In this document: piece by piece, positions 50,042 through 58,231 of the stretch
Position numbering within the stretch: position 1 is the stretch's first letter
Layout: each line of letters starts with the position of its first letter
NCBI RefSeq assembly: GCF_000959725.1
Contig: NZ_CP009323.1
Location: forward strand, 2,666,001 to 2,730,000
Reading direction: 5' to 3'
DNA: 64,000 bases
Source: Burkholderia gladioli
Lineage (GTDB): Bacteria > Pseudomonadota > Gammaproteobacteria > Burkholderiales > Burkholderiaceae
The notes under the pieces: model-generated
Seen by the model: the letters and a program-made list of their open reading frames with translations, nothing else
The model's database searches: none
What the model was told of the DNA's origin: nothing
Made by a program: the position numbers and the translations under genes

Positions 50042-51382
50042 TCATTGCGCGGCGGATTGGGACGCGCCGTGATGGCGATGGCCGTGCGCGCCCGAGGCGC
50101 CCGATGCGGCATGCGCGGCCGAGGCACCGCTGGCGCCCGCCGGATGCTCGGCCGGGATGGTGATCTTGGCGCCCTCGCGCAGCCGGTCGACGCCGTCGGT
50201 GACCACCCGCTCGCCGACCTGCACGCCCTCGGCGATGCTGGTGCGCTCGCCGTCCACCGGGCCCGGCTTGACCTTGCGCACCGTGACCGTGTTGTCGGGC
50301 TTGACGATATAGACGAACTGGCCGATCGAGCCGGTCTGCACCGCGGCGGTCGGCACGATCACCGCGTCCTTCAGCGTGTCCACCAAGAGGCGCGTGTTGA
50401 CGAACTGATTCGGGAACAGCAGGTTGTCCTTGTTGTCGAAGATCGCGCGCAGCTTGACGGTGCCGGTGGTGGTGTCGATCTGGTTGTCGAAGGTTTCCAG
50501 CGAGCCGGTTTCGAGCGGCACCGTGTTGTTGCGGTTGTAGGCGGTCACCGACAGCGACTTGCCGGCATTGACCTGCTTCAGGATCGGCGGGAGGTTGTCC
50601 TCCGAGGTGGTGAAGATCACGCTCATCGGCTGCAGCTGGGTGATCACCACCAGGCCGTTGGTGTCGCCCGGCGTCACGTAGTTGCCGGCATCCACCTGGC
50701 GCAGGCCGACGCGGCCCGAGACGGGCGCGGTCACGCGCGCGTAGGTCAGGTTCAGCTTGGCCGAGTCGATCGAGGCCTGGTCGGTCTTCACGGTGCCTTC
50801 GTATTGCTTGACCAGCGAGGCTTGCGTGTCGGCCTGCTGGCCCGAGATCGAGTCCTGCGCGAGCAGCGTCTGGTAGCGCTTGAGGTCGAGGCGCGCGGTG
50901 GCCAGCAGCGCCTGGTCGCGCGCCAGCGTGCCTTCGGCGGTCTCGAGCGCGACCTGGTAGGGGCGCGGGTCGATCTGCACCAGCACGTCGCCCTTCTTGA
51001 CCATCTGCCCTTCGGTGAAGTTGACCGACTGCAGGTAGCCGGACAGTTGCGTCTTCACCGTCACGGTGGCCAGCGGCGTGACCGTGCCGAGCGCGGACAG
51101 CACGATCGGCATCTCGCCGCGCGAGGCGGTGGCCACCTGCACCGGCTGCGGCTGGTTGGCGAAGTCGGCCGGGCCGCCGTGGCGGCGTCCGCCGCCCTGG
51201 CCGGCCTGCTGGCCGTTGGCCGGCGCCTCGTTCTTCTTCCACGGATGCCACCACAGCAGCGCGCCCCCGATCACGACGAGCGCGGCCACGCCGATCGCGA
51301 TCGGCCAGCGGCGCTTGCGCGGCGCCGGATCCTGCGGCGGAGGGGCGGGGGAGCGAGGCGTTTGCGATTCCTGATTGTTCAT
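50042..51382 (-). CDS. mdtA: RND efflux periplasmic adaptor MdtA
   Basis: 446 residues. A single N-terminal anchor (RKRRWPIAIGVAALVVIGGALLWW) is followed by barrel-sandwich, alpha-hairpin and beta domains: GTVTPLATVTVKTQLSGYLQSVNFTEGQMVKKGDVLVQIDPRPYQVAL is the lipoyl/hairpin entry. The C-terminal Ala/Ser/His-rich tail (GASGASAAHAAS...) is low-complexity. First gene of mdtABC. It bridges the inner-membrane pump to an outer-membrane channel, which is not encoded nearby. Confidence 0.93.
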   Translation of the reverse strand: MNNQESQTPRSPAPPPQDPAPRKRRWPIAIGVAALVVIGGALLWWHPWKKNEAPANGQQAGQGGGRRHGGPADFANQPQPVQVATASRGEMPIVLSALGTVTPLATVTVKTQLSGYLQSVNFTEGQMVKKGDVLVQIDPRPYQVALETAEGTLARDQALLATARLDLKRYQTLLAQDSISGQQADTQASLVKQYEGTVKTDQASIDSAKLNLTYARVTAPVSGRVGLRQVDAGNYVTPGDTNGLVVITQLQPMSVIFTTSEDNLPPILKQVNAGKSLSVTAYNRNNTVPLETGSLETFDNQIDTTTGTVKLRAIFDNKDNLLFPNQFVNTRLLVDTLKDAVIVPTAAVQTGSIGQFVYIVKPDNTVTVRKVKPGPVDGERTSIAEGVQVGERVVTDGVDRLREGAKITIPAEHPAGASGASAAHAASGASGAHGHRHHGASQSAAQ

Positions 51383-51849
51383 GTTCGATCTGGCTGACGC
51401 TGGCGTGAGCGGGCGTGGGAGGCGTCGTGCGCGGGTGCGCCAGGCAGGCGCGCCACGTCGGACGGCGAAAGAGCGGAGCGTCGGGCGGGCAGCGCCCCGG
51501 CGCGAGGTTGCATGATGCTACGTTGCGAGCCGGCCTATCGTCCAGAGGACTTTCTTTCAACGGTTTACTGGGGTAACCACATGTTTTTTCGTCGTGACGA
51601 TCGGGTGACGCGAGCTTGACGATTGGCTGACGGCGGGCGCGGGCTGGCCGGCCCCGTTGCCGGCGGGGCGCGCACCGACATGGCGCCGACACGGCGGCCC
51701 CATACGATGCCGTGTTGCGCCAGGCGAAGCGGGCGGCGCCGGCCAGCCCGCCGGCGCCGCCCGCTCATTTCGATTTCGTCGTGCCGCGCCGTGCTCCGGC
51801 AAGATGGCGGTCGCCGTCGGCCGAGCCGGCTGGCGGCCGTGGCGGGGCT
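51383..51849. other. Intergenic region upstream of mdtA
   Basis: 467 bases. It should contain the mdtABC promoter; GGTT-N9-AACC at about 51560-51577 is a weak inverted repeat of the sort bound by TetR-like proteins, but no clear hexamers were seen. The strong hairpin at 51729-51764 is described separately. No BaeSR-like two-component genes adjoin the pump. Confidence 0.35.
51729..51764 (-). terminator. Strong GC hairpin after the IclR gene
   Basis: Fourteen perfect pairs (51729-51742 with 51751-51764) around an eight-base loop, 86 bases beyond the IclR stop on the minus strand. There is no T-tract on either side, so it may be a pause or RNA-processing site rather than a true intrinsic terminator. 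Confidence 0.4.
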
Positions 51850-52674
51850 TCAGCCGCGCCGCGTCGGCACCGCCCCGCCGATCTCGCGCGTGATCTTGGC
51901 GATGCATTCGTGCATGGCGGGCACCGCTGTTTCGAGCAGCCACTCGGGCGGGTACTGCTGGGCGGCGCCGCCGCAATTGACGGCGTAGCGCTGGCCCGAG
52001 GGGCCGACGAAACCGGCCGCGATGGCGTTGAGCCCGTCGCGCCATTCGCCGATCGCCAGCGAGTAGCCGTTGCGCAGCGTGTCGTCGAGGGCCGAGTTCA
52101 GGCGGGCCACCACCAGTGGCCAGTCGTCGCCGTGGGCGGCCTGCAGGGCGCCGAGCAGCTCGCGCCGCTCGCCTTCCTCGAGCGCGGCCAGGTAGGCACG
52201 GCCCACCGCGGTGCGGGCGATGTCCATCCGCGAGCCGATCTCGAGCCGCGTGACGAGCACCGCCGAGCGCGGCCGGATCACGTCGATCGCGACCATGTCG
52301 AGCCGGTCGCGCACGGCGAGATGGACCGACAGCGAGGTGCGCTCGGCCAGCTCGATCAGGAACGGCCGCGAGCGCGCGCGGATGTCGAAGTTGCGCAGGA
52401 AGCCGTTGCTCAGCTCGAGCACCGACGCGGTCAGCACGAAGCGCTCGCTGTCGGGCAGCCGAAACAGGAAACCGGCGCTCACCAGGGTGGCGGTGATGCG
52501 CGAGACGGTCGGCTTGGGGATACCTGTTAATTCTGTCAGTTCGCGGTTGCTGACGGGAGCATCGGCGGCAGCGATCCGGCGCAGCACCGCGAGCCCCCGG
52601 GCGAGCGCCGAGATCTCGTCGGTGGAGGATTCCCGATCGCGCGCGGCAGCGGCTGCGTTATTCAATATCGACAC
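51850..52674 (-). CDS. IclR-family transcriptional regulator
   Basis: 274 residues from GTG 52674 (GAGAG upstream). The N-terminal winged helix (ALARGLAVLRRIAAADAPVSNRELTELTGIPKPTVSRITATLVSAGFL) and the C-terminal effector domain (SVHLAVRDRLDMVAIDVIRP; ALEEGERRELL; FVGPSGQRYAVNCGG) define the family. The effector is normally a small acid or aromatic compound; no catabolic genes adjoin it. Paired palindromes just upstream suggest control of its own gene and perhaps of the divergent small-RNA candidate. Confidence 0.88.
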   Translation of the reverse strand: MSILNNAAAAARDRESSTDEISALARGLAVLRRIAAADAPVSNRELTELTGIPKPTVSRITATLVSAGFLFRLPDSERFVLTASVLELSNGFLRNFDIRARSRPFLIELAERTSLSVHLAVRDRLDMVAIDVIRPRSAVLVTRLEIGSRMDIARTAVGRAYLAALEEGERRELLGALQAAHGDDWPLVVARLNSALDDTLRNGYSLAIGEWRDGLNAIAAGFVGPSGQRYAVNCGGAAQQYPPEWLLETAVPAMHECIAKITREIGGAVPTRRG

Positions 52675-52688
52675 GGAACACTCTCTTT

Positions 52689-52720
52689 TTTCCGAAACAA
52701 AATTTCAAAATTTCCGAAAT
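52689..52720 (-). promoter_or_regulatory. Paired palindromes upstream of the IclR gene
   Basis: TTTCCGAAA at 52689-52697 and ATTTCCGAAAT at 52710-52720, both palindromic about a central base, with centres 22 bases apart. They start 15 bases before the GTG, in the promoter zone. IclR-type operators of other species (TGGAAAT-N-ATTTCCA in E. coli) have similar half-sites, so autoregulation is likely (inference). Confidence 0.55.
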
Positions 52721-52856
52721 AGTACGACAAATGCCAAGTCATGCACGTTTGATGAGCAACATCTCATGTCGTGAGATATTGCCGAATAGCCCCTGTTTTC
52801 CAGGGTTAAACCCGATCGGCATGTCGCAAAATTCGCAACGGGACTGTATTTTTCGC

Positions 52857-52885
52857 TTGACTTGTCCTCGGGAAACGGAAAAAAT
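52857..52885 (+). promoter_or_regulatory. Sigma-70-like promoter of the small-RNA candidate
   Basis: TTGACT (52857-52862), 17-base spacer, AAAAAT (52880-52885). Five of six and four of six matches to consensus at ideal spacing, pointing right into a region with no protein gene. Confidence 0.5.
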
Positions 52886-52891
52886 GTACCT

Positions 52892-53021
52892 GAATTTCGA
52901 AACAACGTTTCGCCAGATTTACCGATAACGGGGTTTCGATGCAGTCTCTCAGGTTCTAGCACGGCCCTCGGAATGGCTAGAACTTTTTTAGCGCCACGGT
53001 CCCCCGTGGCGCTTTTTTTTT
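52892..53021 (+). ncRNA. Candidate small RNA between the IclR and phoX genes
   Basis: Ends are inferred: start from the promoter at 52857-52885, end from the terminators. The predicted transcript of 98 or 130 nt has a 5' hairpin CGAAAC-AAC-GTTTCG (52898-52912), an eight-pair stem GTTCTAGC/GCTAGAAC (52953-52960 with 52976-52983) followed by six T, and immediately a ten-pair stem AGCGCCACGG/CCGTGGCGCT (52990-52999 with 53004-53013) followed by nine T. Both neighbours run on the minus strand, and the nearest plus-strand gene upstream is 10 kb away behind its own terminator, so these signals need a transcript of their own. No known RNA family was recognised and no open frame with a ribosome binding site is convincing. 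Confidence 0.55.
52984..53021 (+). terminator. Second of two consecutive terminators of the small-RNA candidate
   Basis: AGCGCCACGG-TCCC-CCGTGGCGCT (52990-53013) ending in nine T (53013-53021). It directly follows the T run (52984-52989) of the preceding hairpin, so the two form a double terminator. Confidence 0.85.
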
Positions 53022-53300
53022 GCCCCGACCGTCGAAAGTCGATTTCCCATATATTGGGATTTTCGATCCAGGCGAACTTGCCGGAGCGCGCCGGGCCCGC
53101 GGGGCAAAAAGCGCAGCTTACACCGTGGCCATGGCCGAGGGCCGTGCCTGGCGCGTACACAAAGCCGACAAAAAGAAAAAAGCGCGCTGTCGGGATCGAC
53201 AGCGCGCGGCAACGGCCGGGAAGGCCGTGACGGATGAAACGATGTTTCAGGATTGTGAACGGGACGGCCGGTCAGCGAGCCGGCTGCCCCGCTCGCGTCC
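53022..53300. other. Gap downstream of the small-RNA candidate
   Basis: About 280 bases. Contains CCCA-TATAT-TGGG near 53047-53059 and the minus-strand terminator of phoX at 53170-53207. No gene seen; short open frames here lack ribosome binding sites. Confidence 0.35.
53170..53207 (-). terminator. Rho-independent terminator of phoX
   Basis: GCGCGCTGTCG (53182-53192), loop GGAT, CGACAGCGCGC (53197-53207): eleven pairs. On the minus strand the stem is followed by TTTTTTCTTTTT, 94 bases beyond the phoX stop. Confidence 0.9.
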
Positions 53301-55283
53301 TCAAGCCTTGCCGAGCTGGATGCCGGTGGCCTCGGCCGTCAGGTAACCGACGCTGGCGCCGAAACGATCCTTGTAATTGCTTCGCACCAGCGGGTCCAGG
53401 GTGGCCTTCACCTTGTCGTGCAGCGGCGATTCCCAATCGCCCACGTGCTGGAAGTTGCTCATGATGTAGGTCCAGCCATTGATCTCGTCGACCGCGTGCA
53501 GGCCCGTCGATTCCGCTCCGGACGGGCAGGACAGCACGCGCGAGAGGGTCTTGGTGTCGACGTTGTAGGCCCACAGGAAGTTGTTCACGTGCATCCCGGA
53601 ATCCTCGCCGATGAACAGCGTGCGCAGCTTCTGCGAGAACTTCAGGTTGTCCGGGTTGGCGATCTTGTCGGCATTGGCGGTATTGCCGAGCGCGTCGGCG
53701 GCGGCCAGGTCCTCGCCGACCAGCGCGGCCGGCGCGCTCATGTCGACCGGCACCCATTCGCTGTCGATAGCGTTGCCCGCGCTGTCGCGCTGGCCGCCCT
53801 TCAGGTTCAGCGCATAGACGGCGCCCGCCGAGATCTTCCTGTCCACCGCCACGTCGCGCGAGACCGCGTTGCCCTTGACCATCGAGGTCTCGACGCGCGA
53901 CATCGCCGTGTAGACCACCTTGTCCTTCGCGTCGACCGTGGTGCCCTCCAGCTTGGTGAAGCCCATGCTGCCGCCGATCAGCGCGGCGTAGCGGTGCGTC
54001 TCCAGGAAGGCCGCGGCCTTCTCCATGCCCGGCTTGATGCGCATCCAGTTGAACTTGCCGCCGAAGTGGATCTTCGTGTACGAGGCGTCGTTCGGATCGG
54101 CGGTGGCCAGGTCCATGATGTCGGCGGCCTTCAGCGTATTGGCGAGCGCCTCGATCTCGTCGCTGCCGGCATGGCCGATGCGGATCCAGCTCAGCGTGGC
54201 CGCGCCGGCGCCGGTCGAGCTGGTCTGGTTCCACTTCGCCACGTAGAGCGTGCCGGCCGAGAGGTCGGCCGCCTTGTCGGCGATGAACATGAACAGGCCG
54301 CCGTTGGTGGCGTCGTCGCCCATCATCACGGTGCGCTGGTCCGGCATCACCTGGATCAGCTCGTGCGAGATCCGGCCCAGGCAGTAATGCTTCTTGATGC
54401 TGCCGGTGCCGTCGGGGTTGACCGTCACCTCGGGCAGGTGGCCGTAGTGGTAGGGATTGGCCGCCGTGGGGCTGCCGAAGGTGTTCTGGCTGTAGGCGAG
54501 GAACTGCTTGTCGGTGGCGGCGAGGGTCGCGTCCGGCTCGTATTCCTCGCTCGACAGGTGGGTGTTCCAGGGCGACAGGCTCGCGCCGCAGGTGATCCAC
54601 AGGCCATGCGCCTTCGAGGTGTCGACGTTGTGGTACTTGACCAGCGTGAGCGCGCCGGTGGCCGGGTCCTGGTCGAGCGTCAGCACCGCGATCGGCGAGG
54701 GCAACTGGCCGTAGGTCGAGTCGCCGTTCTGGTTGCGCGTGGTGTATTCGAACTGCACCACCGCGAACACCGGCTTGCCCTTCACGCCCGGCACCTTGGC
54801 GTTGGCCAGCGTGAGCAGCGAGCTGCCGTCCGGGCAGTCCGAGTAGAACTGGCGCTCGCTGCCGGCCTTCGAGCTGTCGACGATCGGGCGATTGTTGATG
54901 TCGTAGTAGCCGCCGGCCAGGATGGTGCCGCCGGCGCCGTTCGGCACCAGGTCGCCGGTGGTGAAGAAGGGCTTGTAGGCCAGCTTGTAGTCGCGTGCGC
55001 TGCCGTCGGTGAAGGACACCTTCAGCGTCGAGCCCACCGTGGTGGTGGCCATCGCCGCCGGATTGGCCAGCGTCGGCGCGGCCATCGAGACGAAGCTGGC
55101 GGCCGCGAAGGAGGCCGCCGGGGTGGTGCCGCCGCCGGGGTTGCCCGCTGCCGGCGGGGTGTCGTCGTCGCCGCCGCAGCCGGACAGCAGCGCGGGCAGG
55201 GCGAGGCCGCCGAGCGGCAGCATCGGGGCGCCGACGAGGAGCTTCAGGGCCTGGCGTCGGGAGGTTTTGGGCAGCGCGGTCAT
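53301..55283 (-). CDS. phoX: PhoX-family alkaline phosphatase, Tat lipoprotein-like
   Basis: 660 residues from ATG 55283. The signal has both a twin arginine (SRRQALKLLVG, R9-R10) and a lipobox LLSGC (Cys36), then GGDDDTPPAAGNPGGG as a linker. The mature part is a DUF839/PhoX protein: WGLSPWNTHLSSEEYEPD-type region (CGASLSPWNTHLSSEEYEPDA), GRISHELIQVMPDQRTVMMGDDATNGGLFMFIADKAADLSAGTLYVAKW and FIGEDSGMHVNNFLWAYNVD. PhoX enzymes are calcium/iron phosphomonoesterases that release phosphate from organic esters. A Pho-box-like site lies 106 bases upstream. Translation could be read further upstream but no other start has a signal peptide. Confidence 0.88.
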   Translation of the reverse strand: MTALPKTSRRQALKLLVGAPMLPLGGLALPALLSGCGGDDDTPPAAGNPGGGTTPAASFAAASFVSMAAPTLANPAAMATTTVGSTLKVSFTDGSARDYKLAYKPFFTTGDLVPNGAGGTILAGGYYDINNRPIVDSSKAGSERQFYSDCPDGSSLLTLANAKVPGVKGKPVFAVVQFEYTTRNQNGDSTYGQLPSPIAVLTLDQDPATGALTLVKYHNVDTSKAHGLWITCGASLSPWNTHLSSEEYEPDATLAATDKQFLAYSQNTFGSPTAANPYHYGHLPEVTVNPDGTGSIKKHYCLGRISHELIQVMPDQRTVMMGDDATNGGLFMFIADKAADLSAGTLYVAKWNQTSSTGAGAATLSWIRIGHAGSDEIEALANTLKAADIMDLATADPNDASYTKIHFGGKFNWMRIKPGMEKAAAFLETHRYAALIGGSMGFTKLEGTTVDAKDKVVYTAMSRVETSMVKGNAVSRDVAVDRKISAGAVYALNLKGGQRDSAGNAIDSEWVPVDMSAPAALVGEDLAAADALGNTANADKIANPDNLKFSQKLRTLFIGEDSGMHVNNFLWAYNVDTKTLSRVLSCPSGAESTGLHAVDEINGWTYIMSNFQHVGDWESPLHDKVKATLDPLVRSNYKDRFGASVGYLTAEATGIQLGKA

Positions 55284-55675
55284 GGGGTGTCCGGTTGTTG
55301 TGGTCGATCGAAACGGCCTTCGTTTGTCATGCAATGGAAAGCATGCAGAAGGGCTTTGGAAAACTGGACGCGAGTGTAGGTGCGCTTCGTGAAAGTTTTT
55401 TGAATGCTGAGCGTATTGATTTCGGAATCTTGAAGGGCGCAGGGCAAGACGGCGGTGGGCCCGGGCAGGTGGCGAGGGGCAGCGGCGGAGCGACGCGATC
55501 GTGCCTGAAGAGCCGCGTCGTGGCCGGGGGGGGCGGACAGGAACCGGTGACGGGGGCCGTCGACGGGAAGGGCAGGCGTGGCGGGGGGCGGCGGCGGGAA
55601 GAGCGTGAGGCGGCGGGCAGGAAGGCGAGCGGCGCCCGGTTTCCTGCCCGCGAAGCGGGCGGGCGGATGCGCGGT
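55284..55675. other. Gap between amt and phoX
   Basis: 392 bases with the Pho-box-like site near phoX (55389-55406) and, close to the amt stop, a hairpin CCTGCCCGC/GCGGGCGGG (55643-55663) without a T run. Nothing else recognised. Confidence 0.4.
55389..55406 (-). promoter_or_regulatory. Pho-box-like site upstream of phoX
   Basis: On the coding strand CATTCAAAAAACTTTCAC, which matches 14 of 18 positions of the PhoB box consensus CTGTCATAAAACTGTCAC and keeps the direct-repeat layout. It lies 106 bases before the phoX ATG. PhoX genes are commonly under PhoB control, so phosphate starvation should induce it (inference). Confidence 0.55.
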
Positions 55676-56869
55676 CTAATCCCGTTCGGGCGTGGCCGAG
55701 ATGCGATGGATCGACAGGTCGGCGCCGTCGAATTCGGCTTCCTGGTCGAGCCGCAACCCGAGCGACACCTTCAGCACGCCGTACACGAGCGTGCCGCCGA
55801 GCAGCGCGACGGCGATGCCGCCCAGCGTGCCCACCAGTTGCGAGAGGAAGGACACGCCGCCGAAGCCGCCCAGCGCCGGCTGGCCGAACACGCCGGCGGC
55901 CAGCCCGCCGAGCGCGCCGCACAGGCCGTGCAGCGGCCACACGCCGAGCACGTCGTCGATGCGCCAGCGGTTCTGCACGCAGGTGAACATCACCACGAAC
56001 AGCGCGCCGGCGGCCGCGCCCGTCACCAGCGCGCCGAGCGGGTGCATCACGTCGGAGCCCGCGCAGACCGCCACCAGCCCCGCCAGCGGCCCGTTGTAGG
56101 TGAAGCCCGGATCGTTGCGGCCGGCGAACCAGGCGGCCAGCGTGCCGCCCACCATCGCCATCAGCGAGTTGACGGCCACCAGGCCGCTGATCTTGTCGAG
56201 CGTCTGCGCGCTCATCACGTTGAAGCCGAACCAGCCCACCGCCAGCACCCAGGCGCCGAGCGCGAGGAAGGGGATGTTCGAGGGCGGATGCGCGGCGATC
56301 CGGCCGTCCTTCGAGTAGCGGCCGTGGCGCGCGCCGAGCAGGATCACGGCGGGCAGCGCGATCCAGCCGCCGAAGGCATGCACCACCACCGAGCCGGCGA
56401 AATCGTGGAAGGGCGCGCCGAAGGCGTGCGCGAGCCAGTCCTGGATGCCGAAGCGGTCGTTCCAGGCGATGCCCTCGAAGAACGGGTAGACCAGCCCGAC
56501 GATCACCGAGGTGGCGATCAGCTGCGGGTTGAACTTGGCGCGCTCGGCGATGCCGCCCGAGACGATCGCCGGGATCGCCGCGGCGAAGGTCAGCAGGAAG
56601 AAGAAGCGCACCAGGGCGTAGCCGTTGTGCTGGGCCAGCGTGCCGATGTCGTCGAAGAACTCGACGCCGTAGGCGACCGTGTAGCCGATGAAGAAGTAGG
56701 CGATGGTCGAGACCGAGAAGTCGACCAGGATCTTGACCAGGGCATTGACCTGGTTCTTCCTGCGCACCGTCCCCAGCTCGAGGAAGGCGAAACCCGCGTG
56801 CATGGCGAGCACCATGGCTGCACCGAGAAGGAGAAATAAGGTGTCGCCGGCCGTTTTCAGACTGTCCAT
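55676..56869 (-). CDS. amt: Ammonium transporter (Amt family)
   Basis: 397 residues from ATG 56869; an earlier ATG at 56902 has no better ribosome site. About eleven membrane helices with Amt motifs: AFLELGTVRRKNQVNALVKILVDF, FDFAGSVVVHAFGGW (as FHDFAGSVVVHAFGGWIALPAVI, the twin-His channel region), GWFGFNVMSAQT, and LVTGAAAGALFVV with DVLGVWPLHGLCGALGGLAAG supplying the second His. Moves ammonium across the inner membrane. No glnK gene adjoins it and no sigma-54 site was found, which is unusual for a nitrogen-regulated amt. Confidence 0.9.
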   Translation of the reverse strand: MDSLKTAGDTLFLLLGAAMVLAMHAGFAFLELGTVRRKNQVNALVKILVDFSVSTIAYFFIGYTVAYGVEFFDDIGTLAQHNGYALVRFFFLLTFAAAIPAIVSGGIAERAKFNPQLIATSVIVGLVYPFFEGIAWNDRFGIQDWLAHAFGAPFHDFAGSVVVHAFGGWIALPAVILLGARHGRYSKDGRIAAHPPSNIPFLALGAWVLAVGWFGFNVMSAQTLDKISGLVAVNSLMAMVGGTLAAWFAGRNDPGFTYNGPLAGLVAVCAGSDVMHPLGALVTGAAAGALFVVMFTCVQNRWRIDDVLGVWPLHGLCGALGGLAAGVFGQPALGGFGGVSFLSQLVGTLGGIAVALLGGTLVYGVLKVSLGLRLDQEAEFDGADLSIHRISATPERD

Positions 56870-57150
56870 CCTGTTGCCCGTGTTTGCTCGAAAAGAGGGC
56901 ATGTCGAGCAAGATTCGGGCCAATCGGGTGAAAAGATGCGTGAAATCGGTGCGGATCGCACCGTGTCGGGACGGTGACGCGCTAGCGGCTCGGTGGATCG
57001 ATGGCATGTCGCGCGCCAGGCACGTGCATGGTGCCGGTGCATGTCTGGAGGTGGTGCGAATCTGCTGCTTGATGGTGCGCAGAATGCGCGTGCGTACGAT
57101 TCCGGTGCGCCCGATATCTACCGCCCGGCGCGACTGCGCGTGCGCCGGCG

Positions 57151-57489
57151 TCAATGCGCCGAGAACAGGCGACGCGGGCGCAACAGGCGCCAGCCGAGGC
57201 TTGCGCAGCACGCCGACAGCGCGACGCACAGCAGGGCGGCCAGCAGCAGGGCGGGCACCGGGGGCAGGGCCGGTTCGTCGAGCCAGTCGAATGGCGCGAG
57301 CACGCCCTGCGTCACGATCAGCGCGGCGGCCCACAGGCCCGCCACCGCCAGCGACAGCAGCCGCGCGGCGTGCCGGCGCCGGCGCCGCTCGCCCGCATCG
57401 GGCCAGGCGAGCCGCGCGCGCCGGCAGAAGGCGAAGGTCAGGCCCAGCGCGACAGCCAGCACCAGCAGCCAGTCGAGGACATCCATCAT
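57151..57489 (-). CDS. Small membrane protein, unknown
   Basis: 112 residues. Three hydrophobic segments: DVLDWLLVLAVALGLTFAFC, LLSLAVAGLWAAALIVTQGVL and PPVPALLLAALLCVALSACCASLGW, with an Arg-rich loop (ERRRRRHAARLL) between the first two, consistent with a cytoplasmic loop. No family recognised. Two ATGs in tandem at the start. It lies 281 bases upstream of amt in the same direction. Confidence 0.6.
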   Translation of the reverse strand: MMDVLDWLLVLAVALGLTFAFCRRARLAWPDAGERRRRRHAARLLSLAVAGLWAAALIVTQGVLAPFDWLDEPALPPVPALLLAALLCVALSACCASLGWRLLRPRRLFSAH

Positions 57490-57681
57490 GCAGGGAACCC
57501 AGGGGGCGGAATCGATGACGCGATCGACTATAGGCAGGCTATCGAACCCCGCCTATCAGTCGAATCCGAAAGATTTCGCGCCCGGTCTGAAAGCAATTGT
57601 CAGCTTGATGCAGCGCCGGTCCCCGCCCGTCGTATCATCGCGATTCCCGTATCGAGAGAGCGCAGGCACGCGCCAGACATC

Positions 57682-58140
57682 ATGAAGCTTTCCTCCCGTT
57701 TTTCGGTCCGCCCGATCCCCGGCCTGTCGGCAGCCCACGCGCTCGCCTCGCTCGCCGTCGCCGGCCTCGCCGCGTTCACGCTGGCCGGCTGCGACAAGCC
57801 CGCCTCGAACGCGTCCGCGCCCGATCACGCCGCCAGCGCGGTGGCCGCCGCCGCCGCGACCGCCGCCGGCAAGCTCGACCAGGCCGCCAGCTTCGTCGAC
57901 AGCCAGATCGCCGCCGCCAAGGCCGGCGTGGCGTCGGCGGCTTCGGCCGTGCCGCCGGTGTCGGCCAGCGACGTGGCCTCGGCCGCCCAGGCGCATCTCA
58001 AGCAGGCCGCCACGGCCGCCTTCGGGCTGGCCGCCTCGGCTGCCGGCACGGGCCTGGAGACGGCCGGCCGCAAGCTCCAGCAATGGAGCCGCGACCACGG
58101 CGCCTCGTCCGCGGATACCGAAAAATCAGCGAATCGCTGA
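57682..58140 (+). CDS. Ala-rich lipoprotein, unknown
   Basis: 152 residues from ATG 57682. Signal sequence with lipobox TLAGC (Cys37), then an Ala-rich (over one third) helical mature part, e.g. KLDQAASFVDSQIAAAKAGVASAASAV, resembling small coiled-coil outer-membrane lipoproteins. No family assigned. It stands alone before the Rrf2 gene. Confidence 0.7.
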   Translation: MKLSSRFSVRPIPGLSAAHALASLAVAGLAAFTLAGCDKPASNASAPDHAASAVAAAAATAAGKLDQAASFVDSQIAAAKAGVASAASAVPPVSASDVASAAQAHLKQAATAAFGLAASAAGTGLETAGRKLQQWSRDHGASSADTEKSANR

Positions 58141-58231
58141 GACCGCGCTTGCCGGCTGGAATAAATGTAACTATGATGAGCACACTTTGTCGCCGAGACG
58201 GCCGCGCGATCACGCGGCCGGTTCACCGAGC

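Noticed and set aside
52731..52928. Short plus-strand frame of 65 codons in the small-RNA region
   Set aside because: No ribosome binding site, and it ends in the middle of the predicted transcript; no family features.
56870..57150. Sigma-54 promoter for amt
   Set aside because: No GG-N10-GC pair with the right context on the minus strand; GGCACGTGCATGGTGC at about 57018 reads on the wrong strand and spacing.
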